Positions 36,455 to 53,329 of a stretch of 64,000 nucleotides of DNA are shown here, piece by piece. Below the pieces are notes generated by a model. It had not been told where the DNA came from, did no database searches, and saw only the letters and a program-made list of their open reading frames with translations. The DNA comes from Ziziphus jujuba (Eukaryota; Streptophyta; Magnoliopsida; Rosales; Rhamnaceae): the NCBI RefSeq assembly GCF_031755915.1, contig NC_083388.1, positions 8,927,001 to 8,991,000 of the forward strand. Direction: 5' to 3'. Both the position numbers and the translations under genes were made by a program. Position 1 is the stretch's first letter, and each line of letters opens with the position of its first letter.

Positions 36455-38770
36455 CAAATCCAGTATAAGTTGATATGTTTCACTTCTGATGAGTTGGCCT
36501 CACGTGCATATGAGGTAGTCTGCACATTTTCCACAAGTATTTTCTCTTTCAGAAAGTGCCATGTCCCAGAGTGAGAGTCAATATACCTTAACAAATTTTC
36601 CTAGACAGTCATCATTCCTGGGTAAAAAGAAATTTCACAGCCAGCAGGTCCATGCAATGAGGTAGTGACTCAATTGCATGCTGTCCTAGAAAGTAAGTCT
36701 ATGTGCAATTATTTGATGGCTAGTGCTTTTTGGATTAACAAGACAACGATCCTAAAGTGCAGTATTTATGGAACATACAATTTCCCTCTGGGGAATCCTT
36801 AATTTCAATTGATGGTTTAAAAAGGCAACTGATAAAAGAAAGTCAAAACCTCTTTACAGGGAAACATATAACTGGTGAGCAGATAATGCTTAAAGCTAGC
36901 ATAAGAGAACCATAGCAACACTAAAAATTAGCTAGAAATGATACAAAACGTGAAAATCATAATAAGCAATCAGATGACAAGGTTCCAAGTTCAAAAGGTA
37001 TTTAAACCTTGGCCAAAGATACTTGAGCAGCAGGCACTTGAACAACTTAACACCTAGCATTTCAGTATCAATAAATGATAAAAAGATTAATATATTATAC
37101 ATTTATCTAACTGCACTCCTTTTATTTTTCTATAATTTGCACCCAAAAGAAATTATGTTGAATATAATTTCTGGAAGCTCTGATACATAAAACAGAGAGC
37201 AGACCTAAAAAATTGGTGCATTCTTCAAAATATTGCATTAGAGAATAGTTTATGATCTAACAGAAAAGACCCCTTACAATTTCATAAAAATAAATTTGAA
37301 CCAGACCAACTTCGTGATAAAGACAATGCACAGAATCCCCACTTATGTTGTATCCAATTAGCTGCCAACTAAATTTGAAGGGTTTGCTATTCATTTGCCA
37401 CATGCCTCAGACTTAATGGTGCCAACAAAAAAAAGGTAATATTCTCCAGGTGGTAATCAAATTCATCTTTTTCCCTATTTGTGAGAATAATTTGATAATT
37501 CTAAATTGCCACGTATCTGGATGAATGGAATATCTTCTTGCTGATAGCAGTAAAACTATTCTAGAATCCAACCAAACAATACGACGCATGCACCATAGCT
37601 TAAAAATTTCATGTGATAGTGCCTATAATCTTGTGGCCTTATGGTCAAATGACCTGAAGGGTTCTCCTGATCCTGGGTTCAAGCACAAGAATGCAAATGA
37701 AATTCATGCCCTAGCTATAGCTTTGAACTTTCTAGATTAGGTTCCTCTATTATCAGATGCTTAGGCACACTATACAACTATGATCAAGTCTAATAAATCC
37801 AAAAGTACATTTTTAATAGATCTACAAGACAACTGCAGACCCACACCTTCCCCTCCATGGCCAAAAACAAATCATGTAAGATGTTCAATCCATTATAGAT
37901 AAAATTTCATCAAGGGGCCATTAAAGTTTTACTACAGAATTTGACAAGAACAGCTCAAAATAAACGTAGAAAAGTTAGCTAGTTTCTAGAGCAAAGTAAT
38001 AAATTTGTATTAGTGCCTAGAGGCCTATAATAGTGATCTCATATATAATTTCACTACAAATTGTCATGGACGCAAATAGGTAAAAATGGCAAAACATCTA
38101 ACACAACCATAATATGGAATCCGCTCTAGAAATTACGTAGCAGTATACTGTGTGTCAATACCATTCATCTCAATTGTCTGTTCCTCAATTATGACCAGAT
38201 TATCTCATAACAATGTGGCCATTACAAGGAAGGCAGAAAGAAAACAAAATCAAATTACTCCATAAAATAAAGTTGACAGGGAAATCCCAATCAGACCATC
38301 TGAAAATTTATTTAAAAAAAAAAAAAAAAAAAAAAAAAGCCATCAATGACTAAGTTGTCTCTTTCAAGAAAGCATTTATGCTTTCTATACTTTTATGCAA
38401 ATTGCCATTCGTCATTACCAACATTATTGCTGACAAGCTCACATTTTTCTTTCAATGTGATCCTTTAACTAGGTACATATGGTGAACACCCCTCATGCTT
38501 CAGAATATGCTCACTGTAACACATATAATAACCTAAAAACTATTAGAATATGATATGTATGAACTAATATTCCTCTTCCAATAATGACCTCTTACAAGGT
38601 ACGTATTTCATATTTGATGAATATGCAGATACTCCTTGATTCTACACTTCATCCACCTTAATTCTCTCCAAATTTCCCTTATGAATAATTAATTAGTCAT
38701 AATAAGAAGAGCTTACTTTAGGTACTTTCGTCATTAGTCTCAGTCTTCATTCAATTCAACTATCATATTT

Positions 38771-39133
38771 GGGTTCTGTTTGGCAGAATTTTTTTTTTTT
38801 TTGGCTTAAAAGCTCTATTAGAAGGTTAAAAGCTCATTTATAAAAAAATAAAGATGTTTAACAAAAATCAATAAGTACTTGACCAAAAAATGAGCTTTTT
38901 TAATTTGTTTTAGAGAAGCCCAAATTTTGAGCTTCTTTAAAAAACTCTTTTCTTTTACCTTATATAGAAATTTAATAAGCATTTAATACAGTTTAATAAG
39001 CATTTAATGCAGGTTTTTTATTTACAATCAAACACTTATTAGCTTTTCAGTAAAAGTTCTTTTTCAAAAAAATTTATTATACAAAACTCTACAGACTAAA
39101 GCTTTATTTTCATCAGCTATACCAAATGGACCC
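38771..39133. mobile_element. Tourist-like (PIF/Harbinger-type) MITE
   Basis: A 363-bp AT-rich segment begins GGGTTCTGTTTGG and ends CCAAATGGACCC, imperfect terminal inverted repeats of about 12 bp of the GGG...GTTTGG kind common in plant Tourist/Harbinger elements. It is flanked by TTT on the left and TTA on the right. The duplicate locus in block B is uninterrupted (CATATTTACATGTTTA near 58239-58254), giving an empty site with TTA, the usual PIF/Harbinger target. It has no coding capacity. Assignment to Harbinger rather than hAT rests on the 3-bp target. Confidence 0.75.
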
Positions 39134-39553
39134 TTAGATGTTTAAGAAGCCCAAGCCCAACTTCGGATCCACAAACCAAGACCAAGCTGAGTAGACGTGA
39201 CTCGGCTAAAATTTAATTTATATTTCTTCCATGTGCTGCAGAAATTATCAATATCAAAAGTAATTAAGAGATATATGAACTAAGGCAAAGGTCACCGAAA
39301 TAAAGTTTGAAACAAAACCTCATTGATAGACCTATCATAAACACACTTAAGCTATTATCGGAAAACAAAAACATATGGATCAAGTGAAAATAGATAAAAT
39401 AAAATGATATATGGAAGATAGCAATTACCTAACAGTGATACACAGCTTTTGTAAATAATCTAACATTTCCCCATTTGATTCAAAGTTCAAATATTTGAAT
39501 AGGATATAATGTTGAGAACTTCAGACTGCATAATTAACATCTGCAGTGACCAA

Positions 39554-40750
39554 CTAATGAACAAAAGGAATGAACTTGTACCTAACTTTACTTGCATACT
39601 CCAAATTAACTCTTACCAATTGTCTCAACAATCAAAGCCTCCTCCATTTTTGCCTTCTACACATAATACGACACAAACTTCCAACAAGTATGGAACTCAA
39701 AGGTGCTCGAAGCAAAAGTAAATGGCAACTAGAAGCATGAAGGATGCATATATTCAATGCCGGACCCATCTATATGGTCCAAACTGCACAACGGCAGTAG
39801 GCACCACAAACTTTTCTAAATCTTTACAAGATACAATGTTGCATTATATTGCATTAACAGAGTCACTAATATCATAATCCAAATACGCACATTGCTCCCA
39901 CTCTCCCGGAATGTTGTGCAACCCTGTTCCTTCAAATGCAGCCAGCCAATGTGTCCCACCTTCACACTGATGCCAAACAAGAAGCGGTACGACTACGGCA
40001 GGTTCACATCCCACTTGAAGTCATGGCGGCGAACAAACAAAGTAATACCCATATAATCGTTTTCTAATGCTAACATCGAGGAAAAAGAAATAGTGGTACA
40101 CAAAAAAGAACACAAAAGGCCATCCTTTAAGAAACCCATTGAAATAGGTAGGCGGGACCAGTATGAGCCAAATGAATATTGAAATAGCAATTGCCAGTTG
40201 CCCAAATATCTTAGCTTCACCACGAAAATGCATTCGGAAGCAGTATATTCCGTAACCCATGACAACTATAGCCACAAATCAAGGTAAAAAGAACCTAAGT
40301 CCAGCTGAGGTACATCCAGGGGTTCAGGAGCAAATTTAAAGACTACTTTGTCGCGAAAACAGTAATAGATAAGATCCCAGACCACTTGATGATATTATAA
40401 TGGGTCAACTGGGAAGGGATAGCTTTCCATGAATCAAAAGGGAAGTTTTAAAGCGGTTTTAGAAGTGGGTTTTGAAATTTTTGGCTTGGCTTTGGAAGGT
40501 GAGCAAATGAGTGGACGTACCAGATTGGTACTTATTGTCTTCGATGATGGCAAAAGTGGCTGTCCAAGAAAACGAGCAACTGGGTGGTATTTCGATAAGC
40601 TTCTAGCTTTGGAGGAAGCATGGGCTGTGACTTGGAAGATGGACTTGTAGATGTTTGTTGAAACGCCTCTGAGGGAGTTTGCTGCAGTTTTGGGAGCTTA
40701 TAAAGAATGGCATCATCCTCGAGTGTAGAAATCACTGACTTGGGTTCCAT
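39554..40750 (-). pseudogene. Pseudogene of chloroplast ICMT/PEMT-like methyltransferase
   Basis: This is the block A counterpart of the intact gene at 58634-59830. The ATG (40750) and stop (39554) positions are both preserved, so the span is coincidentally the same 1197 bp. The frame is broken just after the start: residues MEPKSVIST are followed by a shift of +1 relative to the intact copy. A second shift comes from a 4-bp CAAA insertion near 40035. Recognisable in-frame fragments remain, such as GEAKIFGQLAI and NGFLKGWPFVFFFVYHYFFF. No product like the intact protein can be made. Whether the locus is still transcribed is unknown. Confidence 0.92.
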
Positions 40751-41111
40751 AGTTGAGAAAAGGAACAAAGCAGCAACCTTTTTTAAGTTTCACAAAAATC
40801 CAGCAGACTTCAACATTGTTAGAGACCAACTGTAAAAACAAAAAAAGACCGAAATTTCTCTCCTAATTTAATTTAAAAAAATAAATAAATAAATAAAATA
40901 TATGTATATATTTTTTTTAGAAAAATGTTAAATCCTGTTTTGCCTTGGGCCTAGCCCACTTCTGTGTTTTGGACCCAACTCAGCCATGCAATAGGGTGCT
41001 GTGGTATGGTCTCACGTACTTAAAGCATGGGGAAGCCTTGAAAAAAAAAAAAAAAAAAAGAGTATAAAATGGAGCTCAAGTTAACATACGAGGTAAGCAA
41101 TTTTCTTCCTT

Positions 41112-41127
41112 AACAAAATCTCTAATT
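41112..41127. repeat. Left target-site duplication of the LINE
   Basis: AACAAAATCTCTAATT matches AACAAAATCTCTCATT at 43880-43895 in 15 of 16 bases. It directly precedes the first LINE-derived codons, as expected for target-primed insertion. Confidence 0.8.
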
Positions 41128-43879
41128 CAAAATGCCTTTCGAAGTGCTATCTTTCCTCCAGATATTAATCAAAACTTCTTGGTGCTCATCCCAAAGTCCA
41201 ATCAATGTTCTACTTTTAATAATCTAACACCTATTAGGTTGTGTAATTGTCTTTATAAGATTTTGTCAAAATTAGTTGCAGAAAGGATTCGTTCGATGTT
41301 GGATTGAATTATCTCCCCCCCATCAAATAGTGTTTATCTCGGGCCACTGGATTGGAAAAAACACCATTCTCGTGAGCAAAATTCTACATACTATGAAAAG
41401 AAGGACGAAGGGGAATGACTTGGTTGGATTTAAAATCGATTTATCAAAAGCCTACGACAGGGTTGATTGAGGAGTTCTAACCAGAATCTTGTCAAATTTT
41501 GGCTTTTCACATAAGCTGATCACCCTGGTTCTTCGATGTTTACACACAGATAAGGTAGATCTTCTTCTTAATGGTAGCATATTCGGTAAAGTTGCCATGG
41601 AACGGGGCCTTCGTCAGGGGGATCCTCTTTCACCTTACCTTTTCATTCTCTATTTGGAATTATTGTCTAGTATGTTAATCAAACTTGAAGGTGCGAACAA
41701 ACTCCATGGAATCAAACTTGGCCGCTCGTGTCCTACCATATCTCACCTTCTTTTTGTAGACAATCTGATTATGTTCTACCGAGCGAATTTAGACTAGGTT
41801 CGTGAGCTTTCCCAATGTCTAAGTAAGTTCTGCAAGTGGACTGGACAAAGGGGGAATACTTCCAAGTTCGGTTACTTCTTCTTCAAAAACGTTGCAAACA
41901 AGACAAAGGCTAGTATTAAGAGGATTTTTGGGTTAGATGAACTCTTGAAAAACACTAAATATCTGGGTAATCCCATGTCTAGTAGGAGGAACCATTCCAT
42001 GAATTATGATGAGCGAAAAAGGAAGGTTGAGGCCAAGCTTCAAGAATGGAAAGCAAAGTTGCTCTCTCAAGTAGGCAGAGTTACCCTTACAAAATCAGTA
42101 GTATTAGCTATTCCCCTCTATGCTATGACTGCCTACAAACTCCCTGATGCTTGGTGTCAAGCCTTTGAGAGCATGGCCAACAAGTTCATCTGGAGTGGAA
42201 GTAAGGAAGGCAGAGGTTTTCATTCAGTCTCTTGGACTTGAATTTGCTGGCCAAAATCTACTGGAGGTCTCGGACTTCGACGATTTAAGGATATGAATCT
42301 AGCTTTATTAAGTAAGATGAGTTGGTATTTAGCTACTGATTCTAATAGACTTTGGGCACAAGTTATGAAGTCTAAATATTATGCTGGATCCTTATTTTTT
42401 AGGTGCCACAAAAAGAAGAATGCTTCGTGGACTTGGAGCAGTATCCTTGCATCTAGACGATTGATTCTCAATGGCCTCTGTTATAGAGTTGGAAAAGGGA
42501 ATAGGACTAACATCTGGGAGGATTGCTGGATACTGAACAATATTGGGTTTAAAGTAGTTGCTTCAGGGACAAATAATGAAGAATGTCGAATGGTTGAGAG
42601 CCTTAGGCATGCAAATGGTGAATGGGATGTCCAAAAGTTATGTTCTCTGTTTGATAGTACCACTATTGACAATATTTTGAAGATTCCTTATTTGAATAGA
42701 CATCTAGAAGACACTTTAAAGTGGGTTGGTAATTCAAATGGGCTTTTTTCATTTAAATCGTCCTATAGTCTTGCTTTCTGCAAAAATACAGTGACTTCCT
42801 CTTAGTGGAAGTTCCTGTGGAGTTCTAAGATTTATGAAATATTAAATTTTTTTTTTCTGGAAGCTCTCTGATCACGGTCTTCCACTGTTTCAACCTTATT
42901 GATCCAAATATCATGGTCATGAATAAAACGTGCATGCATGGGTGTCCTTGCATGGAATCCGAAAACCACCTTTTCTTTCATTGCCACGTAGCTAGAGAGA
43001 TCTGGTTTGCAATGCCTTGGAGCATCAAATGGTATAACTTTTCCAACCGCTCTCTGGAAGATAAACTGGCTTTGTTAGCTCATCCCAATGGGGTTCTCCC
43101 GGTCCACCAAACGGACAAAAATAATTTCTTTCCTTTTGGAACTCTAATTCTAGATCAACTTTGAAAAATAAAGAATAGTGCCATATTTGAAAACAAGTGT
43201 TTCAACCTTGTTTCCATAATGGACCTGCTTCGTTTCAGGTTTCTAGAAGCTCTCTTAGCTAGGGACGGACAGGACTCATATGCCATTAAGCATAAAATTA
43301 GCAATATAGTCCCCCTCCGAGGCCCACAGGACGCCATAAGGATAAACATGAATGCAGCAACTAAGTTGGGTCGCAGCATGGTGGGCATTGTAGCCAGAAA
43401 TTTTGCAGGGAACGTGGTTCGAATGTGGGCTATCCCTACCCGATATCCCAAAATTTGCTGAGGCTTTTGGAATCCTCCGAGGTTTGTCAAAGACTAAAGA
43501 AGAGGGATGGTCAAAGATTTGGCTAGAATTTGATGCCAAGAAACTCATTCTCAATCTTAACACTAACGACTTGGTTGACGTTCACTGGATGGTTGAAGGT
43601 GTTTTGCAGGAAATAATCCTCTTGAGGCATTGCTTCCAGGAAATGACTTTCAACTGGGTTCCCAGACAATCAAACTTTCTAGCTCACTTTATCTGTAATT
43701 GGTGTTTCTGGAACAACACTTCCGGACTTTTATCTTGTGCTAATCTTCCTCATATTTTTGAATCCTTGATTTCCTAGGAGCGTGGTTTTTGGACCACTCT
43801 CTACTGGCTTCTTTGTAAGCTTTGTGATTGGGTTTTGTGTTTATAACACTTTTCGTTTTAGGGAGAAAAAAAAAAAAAA
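41128..43879 (+). mobile_element. 5'-truncated, degenerate LINE (non-LTR retrotransposon)
   Basis: About 2.75 kb of an L1-type plant LINE. The retained order is late reverse transcriptase (INQNFLVLIPKS; DLSKAYDRVD; RGLRQGDPLSPYLF near 41610-41650), then thumb and linker (YLG...WKAKLLSQVGRVTL), a zf-RVT zinc-binding segment (CxxGCPCMESENHLFFHC near 42930-42990) and an RNase H-like end (WLEFDAKK, WVPRQSN near 43520-43675). It ends in a poly(A) run (43866-43880). It begins inside the RT domain, so the endonuclease and first ORF are gone. Several in-frame stops (for example TGA where DRVEW is usual), a frameshift near 42800-42900, and loss of the catalytic pair (FADD reads FVDN) make it inactive. 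Most of the body still reads in one frame, so it is not very old. Confidence 0.93.
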
Positions 43880-43895
43880 AACAAAATCTCTCATT
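43880..43895. repeat. Right target-site duplication of the LINE
   Basis: AACAAAATCTCTCATT follows the poly(A) tail and matches 41112-41127 with one difference. Its first A overlaps the tail, so the border is uncertain by a base or two. Confidence 0.8.
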
Positions 43896-46800
43896 AAACT
43901 TTTCTACATCTAACTTAAGCATCGGAGGGCTTTATCGGCACCCTTTCCGTGTCCGTAAAGTCCTTTTTTGCAAGTTTATTACAAAGATGGAACCAAACTA
44001 AAGGGAAGTGCAAGCAGGGAAACAAAAGGGAAATCCTTTTGGTTCTGGTTTTTTTTTTTTTTTTTTTTAACTCAAAAGTTTGGAAAAAGAAAAACTTAAA
44101 AAAGTTATAAAACATCCGAAAAACTCTACTGCTACAAAACAATTGAAAGAACTTCAAAAATCGGAAACAAAAAAAGGAAGGATGCTCATCAAAAGCCTTT
44201 TATTTTTTCCTCCTCTTCCAATAAGTTTCATTTTTTCTTGACTTTGTGTTGGGTTCATGACCTAGATAGAGTGGAAAATTTTCTTTAAAAAGAAAATAAA
44301 ATTTTCTTGAAAAAAAAATCATTTGTTCTGGTCATCTCTGGTGTTAATTTCTAGTTTATATATATATTTTTTTTATGTAATTGTGTATGATAAGTTTATA
44401 TCAAGTGTTAGTTAATGATAATTATAGTTTGTTAAACATTTTAAACAATTATAAACTTGAAGGAAAAATAGATTAAAGAAAACCAAAACCGAACAAAACT
44501 TTAAGTTATGTTCAATTTTTCTTTTTATGTTTTTTTTTCTTGCTTAATTTTATAATTAACTTAGATGCTCAACAAACAAATTTTAAATACGGCTAACATT
44601 TAATATAACAAATTATACATAATTTGATAGAAATAATTTAAAAATCAACCATGTTATCAAAAGGCACCTTAAAAATCAAATATTTACTGAATAATTCTAT
44701 TATTATTTTAGAGTGTTGTTTTCTTCTTATATCATGGATGTGCTTTTCTTGTATTCAAGATGTCCCTAGTATATATTCATAGATTTAGTTTAGTGATAAA
44801 ATAATTGAAAATACATGTACAAATCTGGGGTAAAAATCTTGACTTTACAAACTTTGACTTGGGAAAATTTTCTCCTCCCAATTGTAATTTAAAATATATT
44901 TTGGCCGAGGACTTTAGTAATTTTTTTAATAATTAATAAAAAAATATAATTTACCATATATTATATTGATTTTTTAATTAAGCAAAATGAGTTAAATAAG
45001 TACTTTATCCAATCATTTACAAAAAATTTATATAATTAGCTTATTATATTATATATATTAATTATCAAAATTATATGTACTAACCAAACTGTATAATTTT
45101 CCATATATAATTGTTGTATTGCTAAAAAATATATATATATAAAATAAAATAACTCATACATTTATGCAAGGGATAAAAGAAACAAAAGGTAAACAAAGAA
45201 CAACTCACACAATTTTTTTTCTTTTCCCTAAAAAAATAAAGAAAGAAGAAAGAGAAAAATCAAAGAACATAAGAAACAAAAAAAAATGGAAACAGAAGAT
45301 AAGAAAGAGAAAAGGAAGAAAAAGAAATAAAACGGGTAACAAAATTTAAAAAACAAAAAACAAAAAGGAAAAAGCACTGTTTTTCACTTTTATATTTGAT
45401 AAAAATAATTTATTAATTAAAATAAAATAATTATTACAATTAAATTATGTTTTATAAATATCATTTCAACACTTATAGAATTCTTAGGTAGTTGAAAATT
45501 GTTGGTCTCTTCTTTATTTTCATTTTGAAATGTGAAATATAGTAAATAATTATTAAACAATATATCTCCTTAATAATTTTTCATATAATTATTAATGTGT
45601 CAATTATAAAGATTTTGTATATTAAACATAGTTGTCTTTAATATTTAATATAATATACTCTATCATCTTTTATTTTTATTTACTTAATATTATTAATTCA
45701 AATACTATCAATATCAATTTTATATAATATTATATTCGTGTTATTATTTTATGTTATTATTTTTATTTTTATATAATTAACTATTAACTTGTAATTATGA
45801 AATTTTAATAAAACCATCTTATACAAAATGTATAACAAATATATATATACTTTATTAATAAATAGATATCTATCAATATTATTTAATATAATTTATTTCG
45901 TTTTATTTATATTATTAAATATTTAAAAGATAATTAGAAGATAAAAAAAATCATTAAAGTTAATTCGATAAAATCATTAAAGTTAATTCGATAAAATCAT
46001 TTACTAAACATTAATAATATTTATAAATTTTTTATAAAAAAAATTTAAAAACTCATAAATATTTTCAAAATTTCTATAAAATTTTCTAAAATTAAAATTA
46101 TTAAAAATTTGATATAAATATTTTAATAAAAAATTTCTATAAATATTTTAATAAAATTTTAAAAATTTCAATAGGTTTTATAAAAATTCTACCTATTTAT
46201 ATTTCGAATCTAAATTTTTTTCGAACCTTTACAAAAATAAAAATTTAAAAAAAAAATTCAAACAAAAATATCATATATTTAAAACCCTAGTATACAGTTA
46301 AACAGAAGCAGTAGCTGTTCCTGATCAACTATATTGAGCAACATAGTCAATGTTTATTGCCAACATCGAAGCCACGTTCCAAAATTAATTTCAAATTAAA
46401 ATTTTCATAGCATAATGTCCAAAATTTTGGAAAGACCCCAAAAATTTAAAAAAATAAATAAAACCTTGAAGTTCCTTTATTAACTAATATATTTAAAACA
46501 CATCTATTGGCTGTAATTTGGTAAGGTACTAATTAGGGATTTATTTATTGATAAGCTTTTCAAATTGTTATCTTCAATCTCCCGACAGGAGTGATGAAGA
46601 TGTTATCCTCGTTTATCTTAATTTCTTTTTTTTAAGGACAATGTCGTTTCTTTTGAACTTGAAGGCACATTCATAGAGTTTGCTGTCTCCAGCAAATAGT
46701 AATATAAATTAATAATTAAATAATTTAGTATGCATTTGCTAAAAAACGGGCAATATCAAGTACTGCTTAAGTCAGCACTTTTCCAAATGATAAACACGAA

Positions 46801-46913
46801 TGGAAAAACAAAATTGCCTACCCTATAACACAAATGGTGGTAAACCCACCTGTTTGAATCTGTAAAACCATATCATGTAACTTTTACATATAGTGCAATG
46901 TCCCCCAAAATTC
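43896..46913. other. AT-rich intergenic region
   Basis: Very AT-rich, with no protein-like frame. It includes a 22-bp tandem duplication (AAAGTTAATTCGATAAAATC part, near 45956-46000) and a low-complexity block (about 46000-46260) rich in AATATTTT and AAAATTTT that resembles, in inverted sense, the AT-rich repeats at 2210-3770. The 3' UTR of the lysyl-tRNA synthetase gene lies near its right end. Confidence 0.5.
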
Positions 46914-52576
<5,663 letters not shown>

Positions 52577-52607
52577 TTTGCTGTTGGTAATCAGATTCGG
52601 TAAAGTT

Positions 52608-53100
52608 TCTGTAAAAATGTTTTTTGTTAAAACGCAAGCATCATGTGAAATTTCGCAGCACGATTCATACATATTGTCTAAGAATGCATTTCAGAAAAGT
52701 TTAAGTTAATCACAAACAGCAATCAACTGCACTTTGCTATTTTGTATTTTATCATTCCTTACAACCAAACCAAACAGACAATTCCTCATTACAAAACAAT
52801 CAAATACCCCCAAAATTCTATAATTATAAACACATATATGATTTAATGTGAAAATTTCTACGTACAAAAACTATAGGAAAATCAAGATCACTTATTACTT
52901 GTCAAAATTTTCCCATCGTTTTTTTTTTTTTTTTTTTTTTTCACTCTCCACAAACACTTACTCAAAGCAACAGCGTACCTGGCGAAGCAAAATGCGAACT
53001 TTCTCAAGGATGTCAGTTTTCGGTATCGAAGTCGGAGAGAGCTTTCTCAAGGATGATTGACGAGTTTCCCGCTCGAAGATGTGCTGGGAATGGCGGCCGA
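52608..53100 (-). other. KRS 5' UTR exon and leader intron
   Basis: On the minus strand a non-coding first exon appears to end at 52979 (CCAG before GTACGC). A 370-nt intron follows (52609-52978), and its TTTTTACAG acceptor leads into 32 leader bases before the ATG at 52576. Leader introns are common in plant housekeeping genes. The transcription start, near 53100, is not fixed. The first exon carries a repeated TTTCTCAAGGATG (52993-53005 and about 53041-53053). Confidence 0.6.
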
Positions 53101-53275
53101 CTGGAGTGTGTTTAGGGTTCTTTCCTGAAACGCAAAGAATTTAGGACTGTAATAAATTGGGCGGGTCGGACTCTTAAAAGCTTCTCACTACTTGAGTAAT
53201 TGGGTTTATTTTGTAGACATTGTGTAAAAAATACAGGAAGAGGAATTTCTAAATACACTTTAAAAGACAAAAATA

Positions 53276-53329
<54 letters not shown>

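Larger units (their letters stand above)
36455..40860. repeat. Segmental duplication, block A (degenerate copy)
   Basis: This block aligns in order and orientation with block B at about 56053-59955. An early shared stretch is CACGTGCATATGAGGTAGT (near 36501 and 56098); further anchors recur through to AGAGACCAACTGT near both right ends. The block holds a pseudogene of the block B methyltransferase (39554-40750) plus the matching 2.5 kb of 3' flank. Lengths differ because block A carries a 363-bp MITE and several extra segments, while block B has a roughly 100-bp deletion relative to A near 57140 and its own 62-bp tandem duplication. Borders are approximate. Confidence 0.85.

Noticed and set aside
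37630..37690. tRNA-like A/B boxes (TGGCCTTATGGTCAAATG and GGGTTCAAGCAC), possible tRNA-derived SINE
   Set aside because: No tRNA fold could be completed by eye. In block B the segment is partly deleted without clean SINE borders or a poly(A)/target duplication.
37525..37740. 71-codon plus-strand frame in block A
   Set aside because: The equivalent sequence in block B is deleted and not open; no family match.
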